From Chryseobacterium gleum (GTDB taxonomy: Bacteria; Bacteroidota; Bacteroidia; Flavobacteriales_D; Crocinitomicaceae), in the NCBI GenBank assembly GCA_945897565.1, contig CAMDFN010000016.1, forward strand, positions 1 through 54,332: a DNA stretch of 54,332 nt, given 5' to 3'. The notes beneath the pieces are model-generated. The model was not told the origin of the DNA, ran no database searches, and saw nothing but the letters and a program-made list of their open reading frames with translations. The position numbers and the translations under genes are program-made. Below are positions 8,306 through 16,855 of the stretch, one piece after another. Position 1 is the stretch's first letter, and every line of letters begins with the position of its first letter.

Positions 8306-9484
8306 ATGGGTTGTGCGTCATGTAGTAGCGGTGGAGGAACACCAAATGGTTGTAAAAACAACGGCACATGCAGTAGCGGCGGATGCAACAAACTTGAAGT
8401 TTTTGACTGGCTGTCCAATATCAGTTTGCCAGCGGGACAAAGCACATTTGACCTTGTAGAGGTTCGCTTCAAAAATGCCCGCAAAGCTTTCTACAGAAAT
8501 GCAGACCACCTCTCCATACAAACAGGCGATGTCGTAACCGTAGACACCAGCCCGGGTTGGGATATCGGTGTGGTTTCAGCTCTTGGTGAGCTCGCCCGCA
8601 TTCAAGTCAAGAAAAAAGCGCCCAACCTCAAATCCATGGAGTGCAAAAAAATCTTGCGCATCGCCAATCAAGAAGAAATTGATAAATGGATCAAAGGCCG
8701 TACGCTCGAACGCGACCTCCTTACCCAATCGCGCATCCTAGCTCAAAACATAAAACTCGACATGAAAATCTCAGATGTCGAGTACCAAGCGGACCTCAGT
8801 AAGGCTACATTCTATTATACCGCCGAAAGTCGTATCGATTTTCGACAACTTATCAAAGACATGGCTGAGCGCTTTAAAGTGCGTGTAGAAATGCGCCAAA
8901 TTGGTTCGCGTCAAGAAGCTGCTCGCCTCGGCGGAATAGGCTCTTGTGGCAGAGAGCTTTGTTGCAGTACTTGGCTCACCGATTTCAGGTCTGTGTCAAC
9001 ATCTGCAGCGCGCTACCAACAACTTTCTTTGAATCCACAAAAATTAGCTGGTCAATGCGGGAAGCTCAAATGTTGTCTTAATTACGAGCTAGATATGTAC
9101 CTAGACGCCATCAAGTCTATGCCCAAACCCGACAGCAAACTACAGACCGAAAAAGGCGAAGCGGTTCACATGAAAACCGATGTTTTCAAACGCATTATTT
9201 GGTACGCATACAAAGGGGAAAACGGGATGGTCGCGCTCACCGCTGAACGGGTAGCCGAAATCAAACAACTCAACAAAGACGGTGTCAAACCAAAAGATCT
9301 TGCTGACTTCGCGCAAATCAAAGAAAAAGTAGAAGAAATTGGTTATCAAAATGTAGTTGGGCAAGATAGCCTCACGCGCTTTGAAAAATCATTCGGCAAC
9401 AACAACAACAATAAAAAAAGAAGACCCAATCGCAAACCACGCAAACCGAACCCCGGAGGGCCAAAAAATGAAAAACCTAGCTAG
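8306..9484 (+). CDS. ricT: PSP1-domain protein RicT
   Basis: The 392-residue protein starts MGCASCSSGGGTP and contains the PSP1 core with CGRELCCSTW and GQCGKLKCCLNYE, cysteine motifs that in the RicAFT (YaaT) complex of Bacillus coordinate Fe-S clusters. The family influences RNA processing and signalling in Firmicutes; in Bacteroidota its role is not established. The C-terminal ~25 residues are basic and Asn/Lys-rich (NNNNNKKRRPNRKPRK). gldH overlaps its end by 17 bp, an arrangement I know from gliding flavobacteria. TAACTTTA at 8284-8291 may be a weak promoter variant. Confidence 0.92.
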   Translation: MGCASCSSGGGTPNGCKNNGTCSSGGCNKLEVFDWLSNISLPAGQSTFDLVEVRFKNARKAFYRNADHLSIQTGDVVTVDTSPGWDIGVVSALGELARIQVKKKAPNLKSMECKKILRIANQEEIDKWIKGRTLERDLLTQSRILAQNIKLDMKISDVEYQADLSKATFYYTAESRIDFRQLIKDMAERFKVRVEMRQIGSRQEAARLGGIGSCGRELCCSTWLTDFRSVSTSAARYQQLSLNPQKLAGQCGKLKCCLNYELDMYLDAIKSMPKPDSKLQTEKGEAVHMKTDVFKRIIWYAYKGENGMVALTAERVAEIKQLNKDGVKPKDLADFAQIKEKVEEIGYQNVVGQDSLTRFEKSFGNNNNNKKRRPNRKPRKPNPGGPKNEKPS

Positions 9485-9935
9485 TCTTTTTATCTTACTG
9501 AGCTTGTTTTTGGCGAGCTGTACCGAAGAGGCTATTTACACCAAAGCATTTCGTTTCAAAAACGAAGAATGGAATGAAAATGTAAAGCCGCAATTTGAAG
9601 TCGACATCCAAGACACCACTCAACTCTACGATTTCATTTTTACACTCCGCACCACTACCGACTACGCCTACAACAACCTCTGGATTTTCTTGCGAACCAC
9701 ACCGCCCTTTGGCAAAAGTGTGCGCAAGCCTTACCAAATCAGAACAGCAGATGCCAATGGCAACTGGATTGGTAAAAAGTCAGGCACTATCGTTGAGCAC
9801 CAAATGGTTTTCAAGCACCGCAAAGTGCCTTTCAAGGGCAAATACAAATTTAAACTGGAGCAAGCTATCACTGAGAAAAGTGTAGACGAAGTGCTCGATA
9901 TCAGTTTGGAAGTTCGGATCAGTGAAGCAGATTAA
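9468..9935 (+). CDS. gldH: Gliding motility lipoprotein GldH
   Basis: GldH is a lipoprotein needed for gliding and type IX secretion in Flavobacterium. The 155-residue protein has a signal peptide and lipobox (LFLASC), followed by AFRFKNEEW, NLWIFLRTTPP and a GKYKFKLEQA end, matching the family in order and size. The ATG at 9468 is chosen because it gives the signal peptide; a GGAGG sequence about ten bases upstream is one of the few Shine-Dalgarno-like sites here. The gene overlaps ricT by 17 bp and the next gene by one base (TAATG). Confidence 0.93.
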   Translation: MKNLASLFILLSLFLASCTEEAIYTKAFRFKNEEWNENVKPQFEVDIQDTTQLYDFIFTLRTTTDYAYNNLWIFLRTTPPFGKSVRKPYQIRTADANGNWIGKKSGTIVEHQMVFKHRKVPFKGKYKFKLEQAITEKSVDEVLDISLEVRISEAD

Positions 9936-10414
9936 TGCTCAAATTTAGACCACTCACCACTCAAGAATTGAATGAACTCGAAACGGAGTTCAAGCATTTC
10001 CTCGTCATCAACGAACTCTACGATGCCGAATGGCGCCAACTGGCCGTAAATAACCCTTCAAAAGCGCAAGAGTTTATCGACTTATTCTCCAATATTGTTC
10101 TTGAAAAAGTGTACACCAAACTTCCGGGCTTGCTGCATATTGGCGAAGATTTCATCACCGTTTTTGATTTTCAAAAAGATGTTTGGAATCTCTTTCATTT
10201 TCAACTCACAACACCAAATGCGCTGTCAGAAATTAACGCGGAAAATTTCATGACCTTCATTCAAACTTCATGGTCAAAACTTTCCTTAAGAAAAGGAACA
10301 AAAAAAAGTTCTGAACAAAAAGCTGAGCAAGTGTATGCCCTCATTTGTAAAGGAGCAAGCCCACTTCACGAACAAGCGCTTCAGGAATTTCTGCAGCTGT
10401 TCAAAACCATATAA
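9935..10414 (+). CDS. DUF6495 family protein
   Basis: The 159-residue protein starts KFRPLTTQELNELETEFKHFLV and continues with a DAEWRQL...P..AQEFIDLFS block, matching a Bacteroidota-restricted family that follows gldH or housekeeping genes. It has no signal peptide or membrane segment and is probably cytoplasmic. Its function is unknown. The ATG shares a base with the gldH stop, so it is the last gene of this translationally coupled set. Confidence 0.75.
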   Translation: MLKFRPLTTQELNELETEFKHFLVINELYDAEWRQLAVNNPSKAQEFIDLFSNIVLEKVYTKLPGLLHIGEDFITVFDFQKDVWNLFHFQLTTPNALSEINAENFMTFIQTSWSKLSLRKGTKKSSEQKAEQVYALICKGASPLHEQALQEFLQLFKTI

Positions 10415-10445
10415 TCTTTCTTTTTTTGCTTGTAAAGCATCTTTT

Positions 10446-10477
10446 TTTGGACAATTGCGTTTATAGAACTAAATTTG
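10446..10477 (+). promoter_or_regulatory. Promoter with both -33 and -7 elements
   Basis: TTTG at 10446-10449, a 20-bp spacer, and TAAATTTG at 10470-10477 match the full Bacteroidota consensus. This is the best two-element promoter in the window. It lies 26 nt upstream of the lipoprotein ATG at 10504. Confidence 0.7.
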
Positions 10478-10503
10478 AAGCATTATCCCCTAAACACAAA
10501 CGC

Positions 10504-11154
10504 ATGAAACTGACGCGCTTTGCCTTTCTAGCCACCTTACTTTTACTGATTTCTTCAGCCTGCATCGAACACGAAATCATTCCTCCGCCGAGCAACAAAG
10601 TAGATCTCAACGCTAGTTTTATCGGCTACGTAAACGGTACGCAAGTTGAGCTTACCCAAAACGTCAACAACTACCTTGGCTTTGCAGTAGATACTCAAAT
10701 CATAAACGTTGCGCCAATGATGTCCAAAGTTATTTACACTTCCGGCATCGCATCTATGGCAAATCTGCAAAATATCTCTTTGTCTTTCGGTTCACTCGAA
10801 TGGGACGCCACTGGAAGTTCCACTCCTACACTCCCGATGTTCAACGACTTTCACATGACCAACTCTGGCAACCCAGTGCCTTTTAAAGATGCGGCTACAC
10901 TTGCCACCAACAGCATCAATGGCGTACAGGTTTCTTACACAGACAACACCGGAAAGTTCTGGATTTCACGCGAGACAGACCCAGGCCAAACAGCCAACTT
11001 CACTATTTTGAAGCAAGCTTCTGACGGCACAGGTGATTACTCTTTATTCGAAGTAACTTTCAGCTGTAAAGTTTGGTACGTAGATCCACAAACACTTGTG
11101 GAAGAATCGATACAGATCAACAACGCCAAGCTACGTAGTTGGTTCAAGCGTTAA
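10504..11154 (+). CDS. Lipoprotein of unknown function
   Basis: The 216-residue protein begins with a signal peptide and lipobox (LLISSAC), then a low-complexity linker (EIIPPPSNK). The rest is predicted to be mainly beta strand (NASFIGYVNGTQVEL, DGTGDYSLFEVTFSCKVW). No family is recognised. The ATG at 10504 is preferred over the upstream frame extension to 10426 because it gives the signal peptide and follows the promoter. It is probably anchored in a membrane facing the periplasm. Its 3' end lies within an inverted repeat. Confidence 0.7.
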   Translation: MKLTRFAFLATLLLLISSACIEHEIIPPPSNKVDLNASFIGYVNGTQVELTQNVNNYLGFAVDTQIINVAPMMSKVIYTSGIASMANLQNISLSFGSLEWDATGSSTPTLPMFNDFHMTNSGNPVPFKDAATLATNSINGVQVSYTDNTGKFWISRETDPGQTANFTILKQASDGTGDYSLFEVTFSCKVWYVDPQTLVEESIQINNAKLRSWFKR

Positions 11155-11170
11155 ACAATTGTTGAACCAA
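11139..11170 (+). terminator. Inverted repeat at the end of the lipoprotein gene
   Basis: TTGGTTCAA (11139-11147) pairs with TTGAACCAA (11162-11170) across a 14-base loop. The stem spans the lipoprotein stop codon and ends nine bases before the next ATG. There is no U-tract, so it may be a transcript-end stabiliser rather than an intrinsic terminator. Confidence 0.4.
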
Positions 11171-11179
11171 AACGCCTGA

Positions 11180-11878
11180 ATGAGTGAAGCACTCAAAATA
11201 GCAATCATAGGCGACTACAACTTCACCTACAACTCGCACCACGCGACTAACCTTTCCTTGGACCACGCTGCCGAATTCCTTGAGCTAGAAATCAATTATT
11301 ACTGGATCAAAATCAATGAGGCACTACAATTCAAAAAAACGGTTTTTGAACAATACGACGGCATCTGGGTAGCGCCAGGGCCCTATATCAATCCGTTTTT
11401 TTTGAACGGAATTTTTAAGCAGCTTGTTGAGCTCAAAATACCCGTATTTGCTACCGGCGATTGCTTTAAAATATTTATTGACTACCTGATCACCGCCAAC
11501 AACCTGAATCCTTATGGGGAGAAGCTCATCTCGGAGAATCTTGTCAATAGCAATCATTTTGAGCGCATAGACGTGCTTCCAAGAACAGCAACGATGGAAC
11601 GCTTGTATGAGAACTGTAGCGCTGTGGAGCTGAGTGCAACACGATACAGCATGTACCCACAACTACTCGAACAATTGATTGGTCAGTTTATTGATATCGA
11701 AGCTGTCAATCAGTTTGATGACCCTGATATCATTACATTGAAAGCGCATCCCTTTTTCTTATCAACTAGTTTTTGCCCGCAGATATCCTCAACCCGAGAC
11801 CTCCCGCATCCGTTGGTATATACTTTTTTAAAGATCTCGGCAGAAATTGCAGGCCTTGACTCACAACTCCAGGAATAA
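11180..11878 (+). CDS. Stand-alone CTP synthase C-terminal (glutamine amidotransferase)-like protein
   Basis: The 232-residue protein resembles the amidotransferase half of CTP synthase without the synthase half: IAIIGDYNFTYNSHHATN, then GIWVAPGPY and a nucleophile-elbow-like ATGDCFKIF with Cys95. The His-containing block AHPFFLSTSFCPQ (H190) lacks the Glu of the class I Cys-His-Glu triad, and the elbow glycine after Cys is missing. A family of CTP-synthase-C-terminal-related proteins, some selenocysteine-containing at this site, is known; this looks like a divergent member. Glutaminase activity is doubtful. It overlaps the convergent helicase gene by 18 bp. Confidence 0.7.
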   Translation: MSEALKIAIIGDYNFTYNSHHATNLSLDHAAEFLELEINYYWIKINEALQFKKTVFEQYDGIWVAPGPYINPFFLNGIFKQLVELKIPVFATGDCFKIFIDYLITANNLNPYGEKLISENLVNSNHFERIDVLPRTATMERLYENCSAVELSATRYSMYPQLLEQLIGQFIDIEAVNQFDDPDIITLKAHPFFLSTSFCPQISSTRDLPHPLVYTFLKISAEIAGLDSQLQE

Positions 11879-14800
11879 ATCGAGTTGCGTGTAATATAAG
11901 TAAGGCCGTACAGGCAAACTAAAAATAGTTTCTAGTAGCGTTGCATAAGAAATAATTTGCTTCATGTGTGCGTCATTGCGGAGTCCTGTCTTGAAATCGA
12001 CCACCACCACTTCATTTTCCTTGAGCCAGACTTTATCGGGCTGTTTCATTTGATTGATGTCTGCAATAATGCGCTGCTCATTGAATTCTTCTAAAACACC
12101 TACCTGAAGTTGTTGGGCCGAAACGTGGCTCCAGAAACGTTCAGCAGCTGCGCTCAGTTCGGTGAGTTGGTCTTGGGCTATAGAGCCCTCGTTTAAGGCC
12201 GTCTGAATAGCTACTGGCAAGTGCGCTGCAGACGAGCAGAGCGCCATCAGGCGATGAAAGGCGAGTCCGAAAAGTTGATCGGGAACCTGCTCTATGTCGG
12301 GGGTCCTGAAAACCAAAGAAGGATACCACAGCTGATCGGGCAGAGCCATTGGGTGATAAAATTTGGTTTGCGCCGCCTCAAGCTTTGCTTTTTTTGCTTC
12401 ACTGATCTCTTGCGCAAGGGCTTGGCCGCTCACGTATGTATGTTCTTCTTGGAGCGCAAGCGCTGGGTGCGCAGTGAGTTGTTGATGTATTTGGGCGCCA
12501 AACCCTTTCGCTTTATGGTGATTCCAAATGTAAAGCCTGCTTTCTGGTCTGGTCAGGGCTACATAAAGCAAGTTGAGTTTATCTAAATAAATAGCAGCCA
12601 GCTCTTTTTCTTTAAAAGACTTGAATTCAGGAATGGCATCTGCCGGAAATGAATAGGCCAGACCTTCTCCAGCTTGCATCAAGAATTTGGAAAGGCCGTA
12701 AATGATGATGCTAAAATCTAAACTTGGAATGAGCACTACAGGAAATTCTAAGCCTTTTGCTTTATGGATGGTCATGATGCGGATGGCTTCTGTAGACTCT
12801 GGCATTTGCAACGCCAATTTCTCTTTGTTTTGTTCTATAAAATCGATGAAGGGCAGTAGCTCCGCATTGCGATTGAGCTGGTATTGAAAAGCGACATCGA
12901 AAAAGTGATGCACATAGGGTTCTTGGGTGTCGTTGATTTGAAAACAGGCTGCAACTTTTTGGAGCAAATCAAATAAATGCTCGTAGGGCATGAAAAGCGC
13001 CTCTTCTGACCCGAATTCTGCTTTATAAAAAGCATTTTCATCGAAGTAGCGCAACTGCCTGCCGTCTTTTTCAAAAGTCTTGAAGTAGGCCATATAGCTA
13101 GCGACATCAAACTTGCCTTTGGCGCGCAAATAAGCCTCTGCCAAACGCTTACCTAAAGTAGGATTGGCCGGTTTTGCGCGCTTTTTGAGATACAGCAAAA
13201 AGAGTTGTACCAGAGGATTCGTATATAACAAGAGTGAATCTTGCGATACCACTTGCATGCCTGCTAGCGTCAAAGATAGCGCAATAGCGTTGCCTTTTTT
13301 ATTGGTTTCGGTGAGTACACAAATATCGCAAGGTCTGAAGCCGTCTTGAACGACTTGTTGGATGGTAGTGCGGATTTTATCGTGGAGGAGCTCATCGGGG
13401 AGATCATTGACCAAGCTTTCTACCTGAACAAAACCCGTGTTGTCGGATTTGGGCTGTTGATGCAAGGAAGCATAGAAATCTTGGTGTTGGGGCGGCAAGG
13501 AAAGGGCCAATTGCTTGAAAAGCGCGTTGTTGAATTCGACGATTTGAGGGGCAGAGCGGTAGTTGTCGTCTAGGCTGTTTTTCTCTCCACTTGCCTCAAA
13601 ACGCAGGCTATTTTGCGCCATTTGAAGGTCGTTTTCAGGATTGTATAGGCTGGGCAATGCGACGAATTGCTCGGCCAAACCGTTGTTGAAGCGGTAAATA
13701 CTTTGCTTGGCGTCGCCAACAATGAGGTTGGGGCGTTCATAAGAAATCGCCTCAAGTACCAATGGAATCATGTTGACCCACTGCAGGCGCGAGGTGTCTT
13801 GGAATTCATCGAGCAAAAAGTGCTCATAGCGAATTCCTAAACGCTCATAAATGTAGGGCGCTTGCTCACCCTTGACCAACTGACTAATGAGTTGATTGAA
13901 TTCTGAGATGCGGATTTGTTGTTGGGCGGTCATGAGGGCCTTGGTTTGCTGCGCCACATATTGCAACAAGGCCATGTCGTAAAAGTTTTTGCGTTGGGTC
14001 TCGACCAGAAGATGCGCAGCAAATGCCTGCTCGTAAGCAGGCGACAAGCTCAAAAGGGCAGCATTGACCTTTTCTGGCAATTCGTAGGCGTTTTTTTCCA
14101 ATTTTTCAAGAAAAGTGGCTGCATAAAATGGCCCTTTGAGCTTGCCAAGGCCCCAATTTGGATCTTGGATAAATGCATCTATGCGCTTTTGATCGGTTGG
14201 GGTCTTGAAATGAGTGTCTTTGAAAGGAGCTGCCAGTGCATTTGCTGCAGCACATTGCGCCATAAAATCGGCTTTAATTGTCGCGGCCTTGTCTTGAAAG
14301 TCTTTGTAGGTATCTGGCGTATAGGCGCTGGTAAGCAACTGCGCAACTTCATTGGCATTGCGCTCTTTACTCAGTACTTCGGAAAACTGCAGCAAAGATT
14401 TTTTGAAGTCCCAGGACTCTCCTTCAGCAACCTTTGTTCTGGCGTATGAAAGCATCCATCGGGTGAGTTCAAGCGCATCGGGTTGCCCCAAGCGCGCAAA
14501 TAGTAAATCTAATACTTCGTCGAGGATCAACTTTTCATTGAGTACCACCTCAAAATCGGCTGGTAAGTCGAGGTCTCGGCTGAAAGAGCGAATGAGCCTT
14601 AGATTGAATTTGTCTATGGTAGAGATATTGAAATCTTCGTAGTGGTGCAGAATGCCTTGGAGGGCGCCTGCAGCGCGTTGCTGAAGTTGACCTACTGTGA
14701 GCGAAGTTTCGTTGAGTAGGTCTTTTTGAAGTGCTTTTGTTTTGGCGTTGGCACTTGCCGGGTAAGCGAGGCCGCTCAAGGTTTGAAGTATGCGGTCTTT

Positions 14801-14974
14801 CATCTCGTTGGCCGCTTTATTGGTAAAGGTCATGGCGACAATATGCCGGAACTTTTGGCGGTAATTGGTATCTGAAAGTAAGATCTTAAGATACTCTAAA
14901 ACAAGACGATGCGTCTTGCCACTACCCGCAGATGCGGCATAAACGCGTAAGGCTTTGGAGGGAGGTTGGGGCAT
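11861..14974 (-). CDS. AddA/RecB-like UvrD-family helicase-nuclease
   Basis: The 1037-residue protein has a superfamily 1 helicase core: Walker A AASAGSGKTHRL near residue 15, MTFTNKAANEMKDRIL (motif Ia), LDEFQDTSRLQW (Walker B), VGDAKQSIYRF (motif III), TIHKAKGLEFPVV (motif V) and LLYVALTRPESRLYI (motif VI). The C-terminus carries a PD-(D/E)XK-type element, VVVDFKTG followed by QIISYA. It should unwind and resect double-strand ends. Its expected AddB-like partner is not adjacent: the upstream neighbour is the divergent MbnP gene. It may be encoded elsewhere. Confidence 0.88.
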   Translation of the reverse strand: MPQPPSKALRVYAASAGSGKTHRLVLEYLKILLSDTNYRQKFRHIVAMTFTNKAANEMKDRILQTLSGLAYPASANAKTKALQKDLLNETSLTVGQLQQRAAGALQGILHHYEDFNISTIDKFNLRLIRSFSRDLDLPADFEVVLNEKLILDEVLDLLFARLGQPDALELTRWMLSYARTKVAEGESWDFKKSLLQFSEVLSKERNANEVAQLLTSAYTPDTYKDFQDKAATIKADFMAQCAAANALAAPFKDTHFKTPTDQKRIDAFIQDPNWGLGKLKGPFYAATFLEKLEKNAYELPEKVNAALLSLSPAYEQAFAAHLLVETQRKNFYDMALLQYVAQQTKALMTAQQQIRISEFNQLISQLVKGEQAPYIYERLGIRYEHFLLDEFQDTSRLQWVNMIPLVLEAISYERPNLIVGDAKQSIYRFNNGLAEQFVALPSLYNPENDLQMAQNSLRFEASGEKNSLDDNYRSAPQIVEFNNALFKQLALSLPPQHQDFYASLHQQPKSDNTGFVQVESLVNDLPDELLHDKIRTTIQQVVQDGFRPCDICVLTETNKKGNAIALSLTLAGMQVVSQDSLLLYTNPLVQLFLLYLKKRAKPANPTLGKRLAEAYLRAKGKFDVASYMAYFKTFEKDGRQLRYFDENAFYKAEFGSEEALFMPYEHLFDLLQKVAACFQINDTQEPYVHHFFDVAFQYQLNRNAELLPFIDFIEQNKEKLALQMPESTEAIRIMTIHKAKGLEFPVVLIPSLDFSIIIYGLSKFLMQAGEGLAYSFPADAIPEFKSFKEKELAAIYLDKLNLLYVALTRPESRLYIWNHHKAKGFGAQIHQQLTAHPALALQEEHTYVSGQALAQEISEAKKAKLEAAQTKFYHPMALPDQLWYPSLVFRTPDIEQVPDQLFGLAFHRLMALCSSAAHLPVAIQTALNEGSIAQDQLTELSAAAERFWSHVSAQQLQVGVLEEFNEQRIIADINQMKQPDKVWLKENEVVVVDFKTGLRNDAHMKQIISYATLLETIFSLPVRPYLYYTQLDLFLEL

Positions 14975-15031
14975 TAGTTGAATTTAGGCTGAACTTTTCC
15001 TAAAATTAAGAACATTTTGAGCGTTTTGACG

Positions 15032-15039
15032 TATTTTTG
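15032..15039 (+). promoter_or_regulatory. -7 element of mbnP-like operon, four bases before ATG
   Basis: TATTTTTG is followed by TTAG and the ATG at 15044. The start codon is fixed by the signal peptide, so a transcript from this element would be leaderless. The 69-bp divergent gap carries only a poor match (TAAATTCA, also four bases before the start) for the opposite gene. Confidence 0.5.
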
Positions 15040-15043
15040 TTAG

Positions 15044-15781
15044 ATGAGATCAACATTTTTAGGCATCTTTTTAATCTTGCTCCTTACCGCCTGTGGCGAC
15101 GACAAACCCACGCCCCCAAAACCGCAAATTCAAGTCAGTATGCAACCTGTCTTTGGAGGCTTGCCTTTTTACATGGACAGCATCTACACGACCCAAGATG
15201 GCTATAAAGTTAAATTCTCTGAACTCAAGTGTTATTTCACTCTTTTTGGCAGCGGTACAAACGCGCTGCATCAGGCAGCCTTGCTAGATTACCGAGAAAC
15301 CGGAAGCCTCCTATTCAAAAAAGAAGGTGACTACGCTCTGTTTGCTAATTTAAGCGCTGTTTTGGGTGTAGACAGCAGTCTTAACCACCTCGACCCAAGT
15401 GCGTTTGCAAATGAAAGCCCGCTCAATATCAGCAACGCTGGCCCTATGCATTGGGGCTGGAATCCTGGTTACATCTTCATGAACATCGAAGGTAAAGTAG
15501 ATACCCTCCTAGATGCCACCACCAACCCAAACCTTTCTTTTAGCTTTCATATTGGCACCGATACCTATTTGCAAAACCTGCAATTTAACGCCGTCAACTG
15601 GACCGACATCGGCAACCAAACCCGCGAATTCAAACTCAAGCTCGACTTACTAGCCTTTTTGGGTCAGGGCGTCAATAGCATCAATCTCAGTACCGAAAAC
15701 CTCACACACACCGCTGCTGGGCAAGAGGCACTTACACAAAAAGTTATCGCCAACTTTAAAAATGCAATTAGCCCATACTGA
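15044..15781 (+). CDS. MbnP-family periplasmic copper-binding lipoprotein
   Basis: The 245-residue protein has a lipobox (LLLTAC) and the MbnP pattern: VFGGLPFYMDS, KVKFSELKCYFT and the Trp-rich GPMHWGWNPGYIF. In methanotrophs MbnP is a copper protein in which a conserved Trp is oxidised to kynurenine by its partner MbnH. Here the partner gene overlaps by one base (TGATG), giving the same pair outside any methanobactin cluster. The lipid anchor suggests attachment facing the periplasm. Copper binding is inferred from family membership. Confidence 0.82.
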   Translation: MRSTFLGIFLILLLTACGDDKPTPPKPQIQVSMQPVFGGLPFYMDSIYTTQDGYKVKFSELKCYFTLFGSGTNALHQAALLDYRETGSLLFKKEGDYALFANLSAVLGVDSSLNHLDPSAFANESPLNISNAGPMHWGWNPGYIFMNIEGKVDTLLDATTNPNLSFSFHIGTDTYLQNLQFNAVNWTDIGNQTREFKLKLDLLAFLGQGVNSINLSTENLTHTAAGQEALTQKVIANFKNAISPY

Positions 15782-16854
15782 TGAAAAAACTGCTGATTTT
15801 CTTGAGCTTATTGCTTTTATTTGGTGCATGTCGCAAAGACAAAACCAACTTTCAGCCCACACCTTATGCGCTAGAAATTCCGAATCATTTTCCAGACATG
15901 ATCATTCCTGCAGACAACCCCATGACCCAAGAGGGTGTGGAGCTTGGGCGCTGGTTATTTTACGAAAAAAGACTCTCAGCCAACGACTCCATGAGCTGTG
16001 CCTCCTGCCACTTACCGCAAAGTAGCTTTTCAGACCCCAACAAATACTCCACAGGCATAGACGGCATTGCCGGCAACCGCAACTCCATGGCGCTCATCAA
16101 CCTCGGTTGGGACAACTTTTTTTTCTGGGATGGTCGGGCTTCTTCGCTTGAACAACAAATTTTGGAGCCCATTCCAAACCCCATTGAAATGCACCAAAGT
16201 TGGACAGACGCGGTATATAAGCTCAACCTAGACATCAACTACCGCAACAAATTTTACCGAGCTTTTGGCGAGCCAGGCATTGACTCCTCCAAAGTAACCA
16301 AAGCCATTGCGCAGTTTATCCGCACCATGATTTCTGCATCATCTAAGTACGATGTCATGTATAAATACGAAAACGGGATAGCCCTCACTGCACAAGAACA
16401 AAATACCTTGCAAATGGTGGATGTAGAAGAATGGGCAGGCTATGACCTCTTTAAAAGTTTGAATGGCGCCGATTGCTTTCATTGCCACAACGGTCCGCTC
16501 ATGCGCGTCAAAAAATACAGTAACAACGGCTTAGATGCCAATTTCACCGACCTCGGGCGCGGCGGCGTAACAGGCAACCCCGAAGACTACGGCAAATTCA
16601 AAGTGCCTACGCTGCGCAACATTGCACTCAGTGCTCCCTACATGCACGACGGTCGTTTTGAAACCCTTGACCAAGTCATTGAGCACTACTCAAGCGGTGT
16701 GCACATCTCCCCTACTATAGATCCACTTATTGAATTTGCCAATCAAGGCGGCGTTCAGCTTAGTGCTCAAGAAAAATACTTACTCAAGAAGTTTCTGCTC
16801 ACCCTAACAGACAACTCCTTTATTTCAAACCCGAATTTCAAAGATCCAAACTAA
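15781..16854 (+). CDS. MbnH/MauG-type di-haem cytochrome c peroxidase
   Basis: The 357-residue lipoprotein (lipobox LFGAC) has two c-type haem motifs, CASCH at 73-77 and CFHCH at 232-236, plus the peroxidase-family blocks PMTQEGVELGRWLFY, FFWDGRASSLEQQ and KVPTLRNIALSAPYMHDGRF. MauG-family enzymes form high-valent haem states that oxidise protein residues; MbnH modifies a Trp of MbnP. The one-base overlap with the MbnP gene makes that protein its likely substrate. It acts in the periplasm. Confidence 0.88.
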   Translation: MKKLLIFLSLLLLFGACRKDKTNFQPTPYALEIPNHFPDMIIPADNPMTQEGVELGRWLFYEKRLSANDSMSCASCHLPQSSFSDPNKYSTGIDGIAGNRNSMALINLGWDNFFFWDGRASSLEQQILEPIPNPIEMHQSWTDAVYKLNLDINYRNKFYRAFGEPGIDSSKVTKAIAQFIRTMISASSKYDVMYKYENGIALTAQEQNTLQMVDVEEWAGYDLFKSLNGADCFHCHNGPLMRVKKYSNNGLDANFTDLGRGGVTGNPEDYGKFKVPTLRNIALSAPYMHDGRFETLDQVIEHYSSGVHISPTIDPLIEFANQGGVQLSAQEKYLLKKFLLTLTDNSFISNPNFKDPN

Positions 16855-16855
16855 C

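Noticed and set aside
13916..14449. 177-codon plus-strand frame opposite the AddA-like gene
   Set aside because: Antisense shadow of a well-supported helicase; no recognisable domain.
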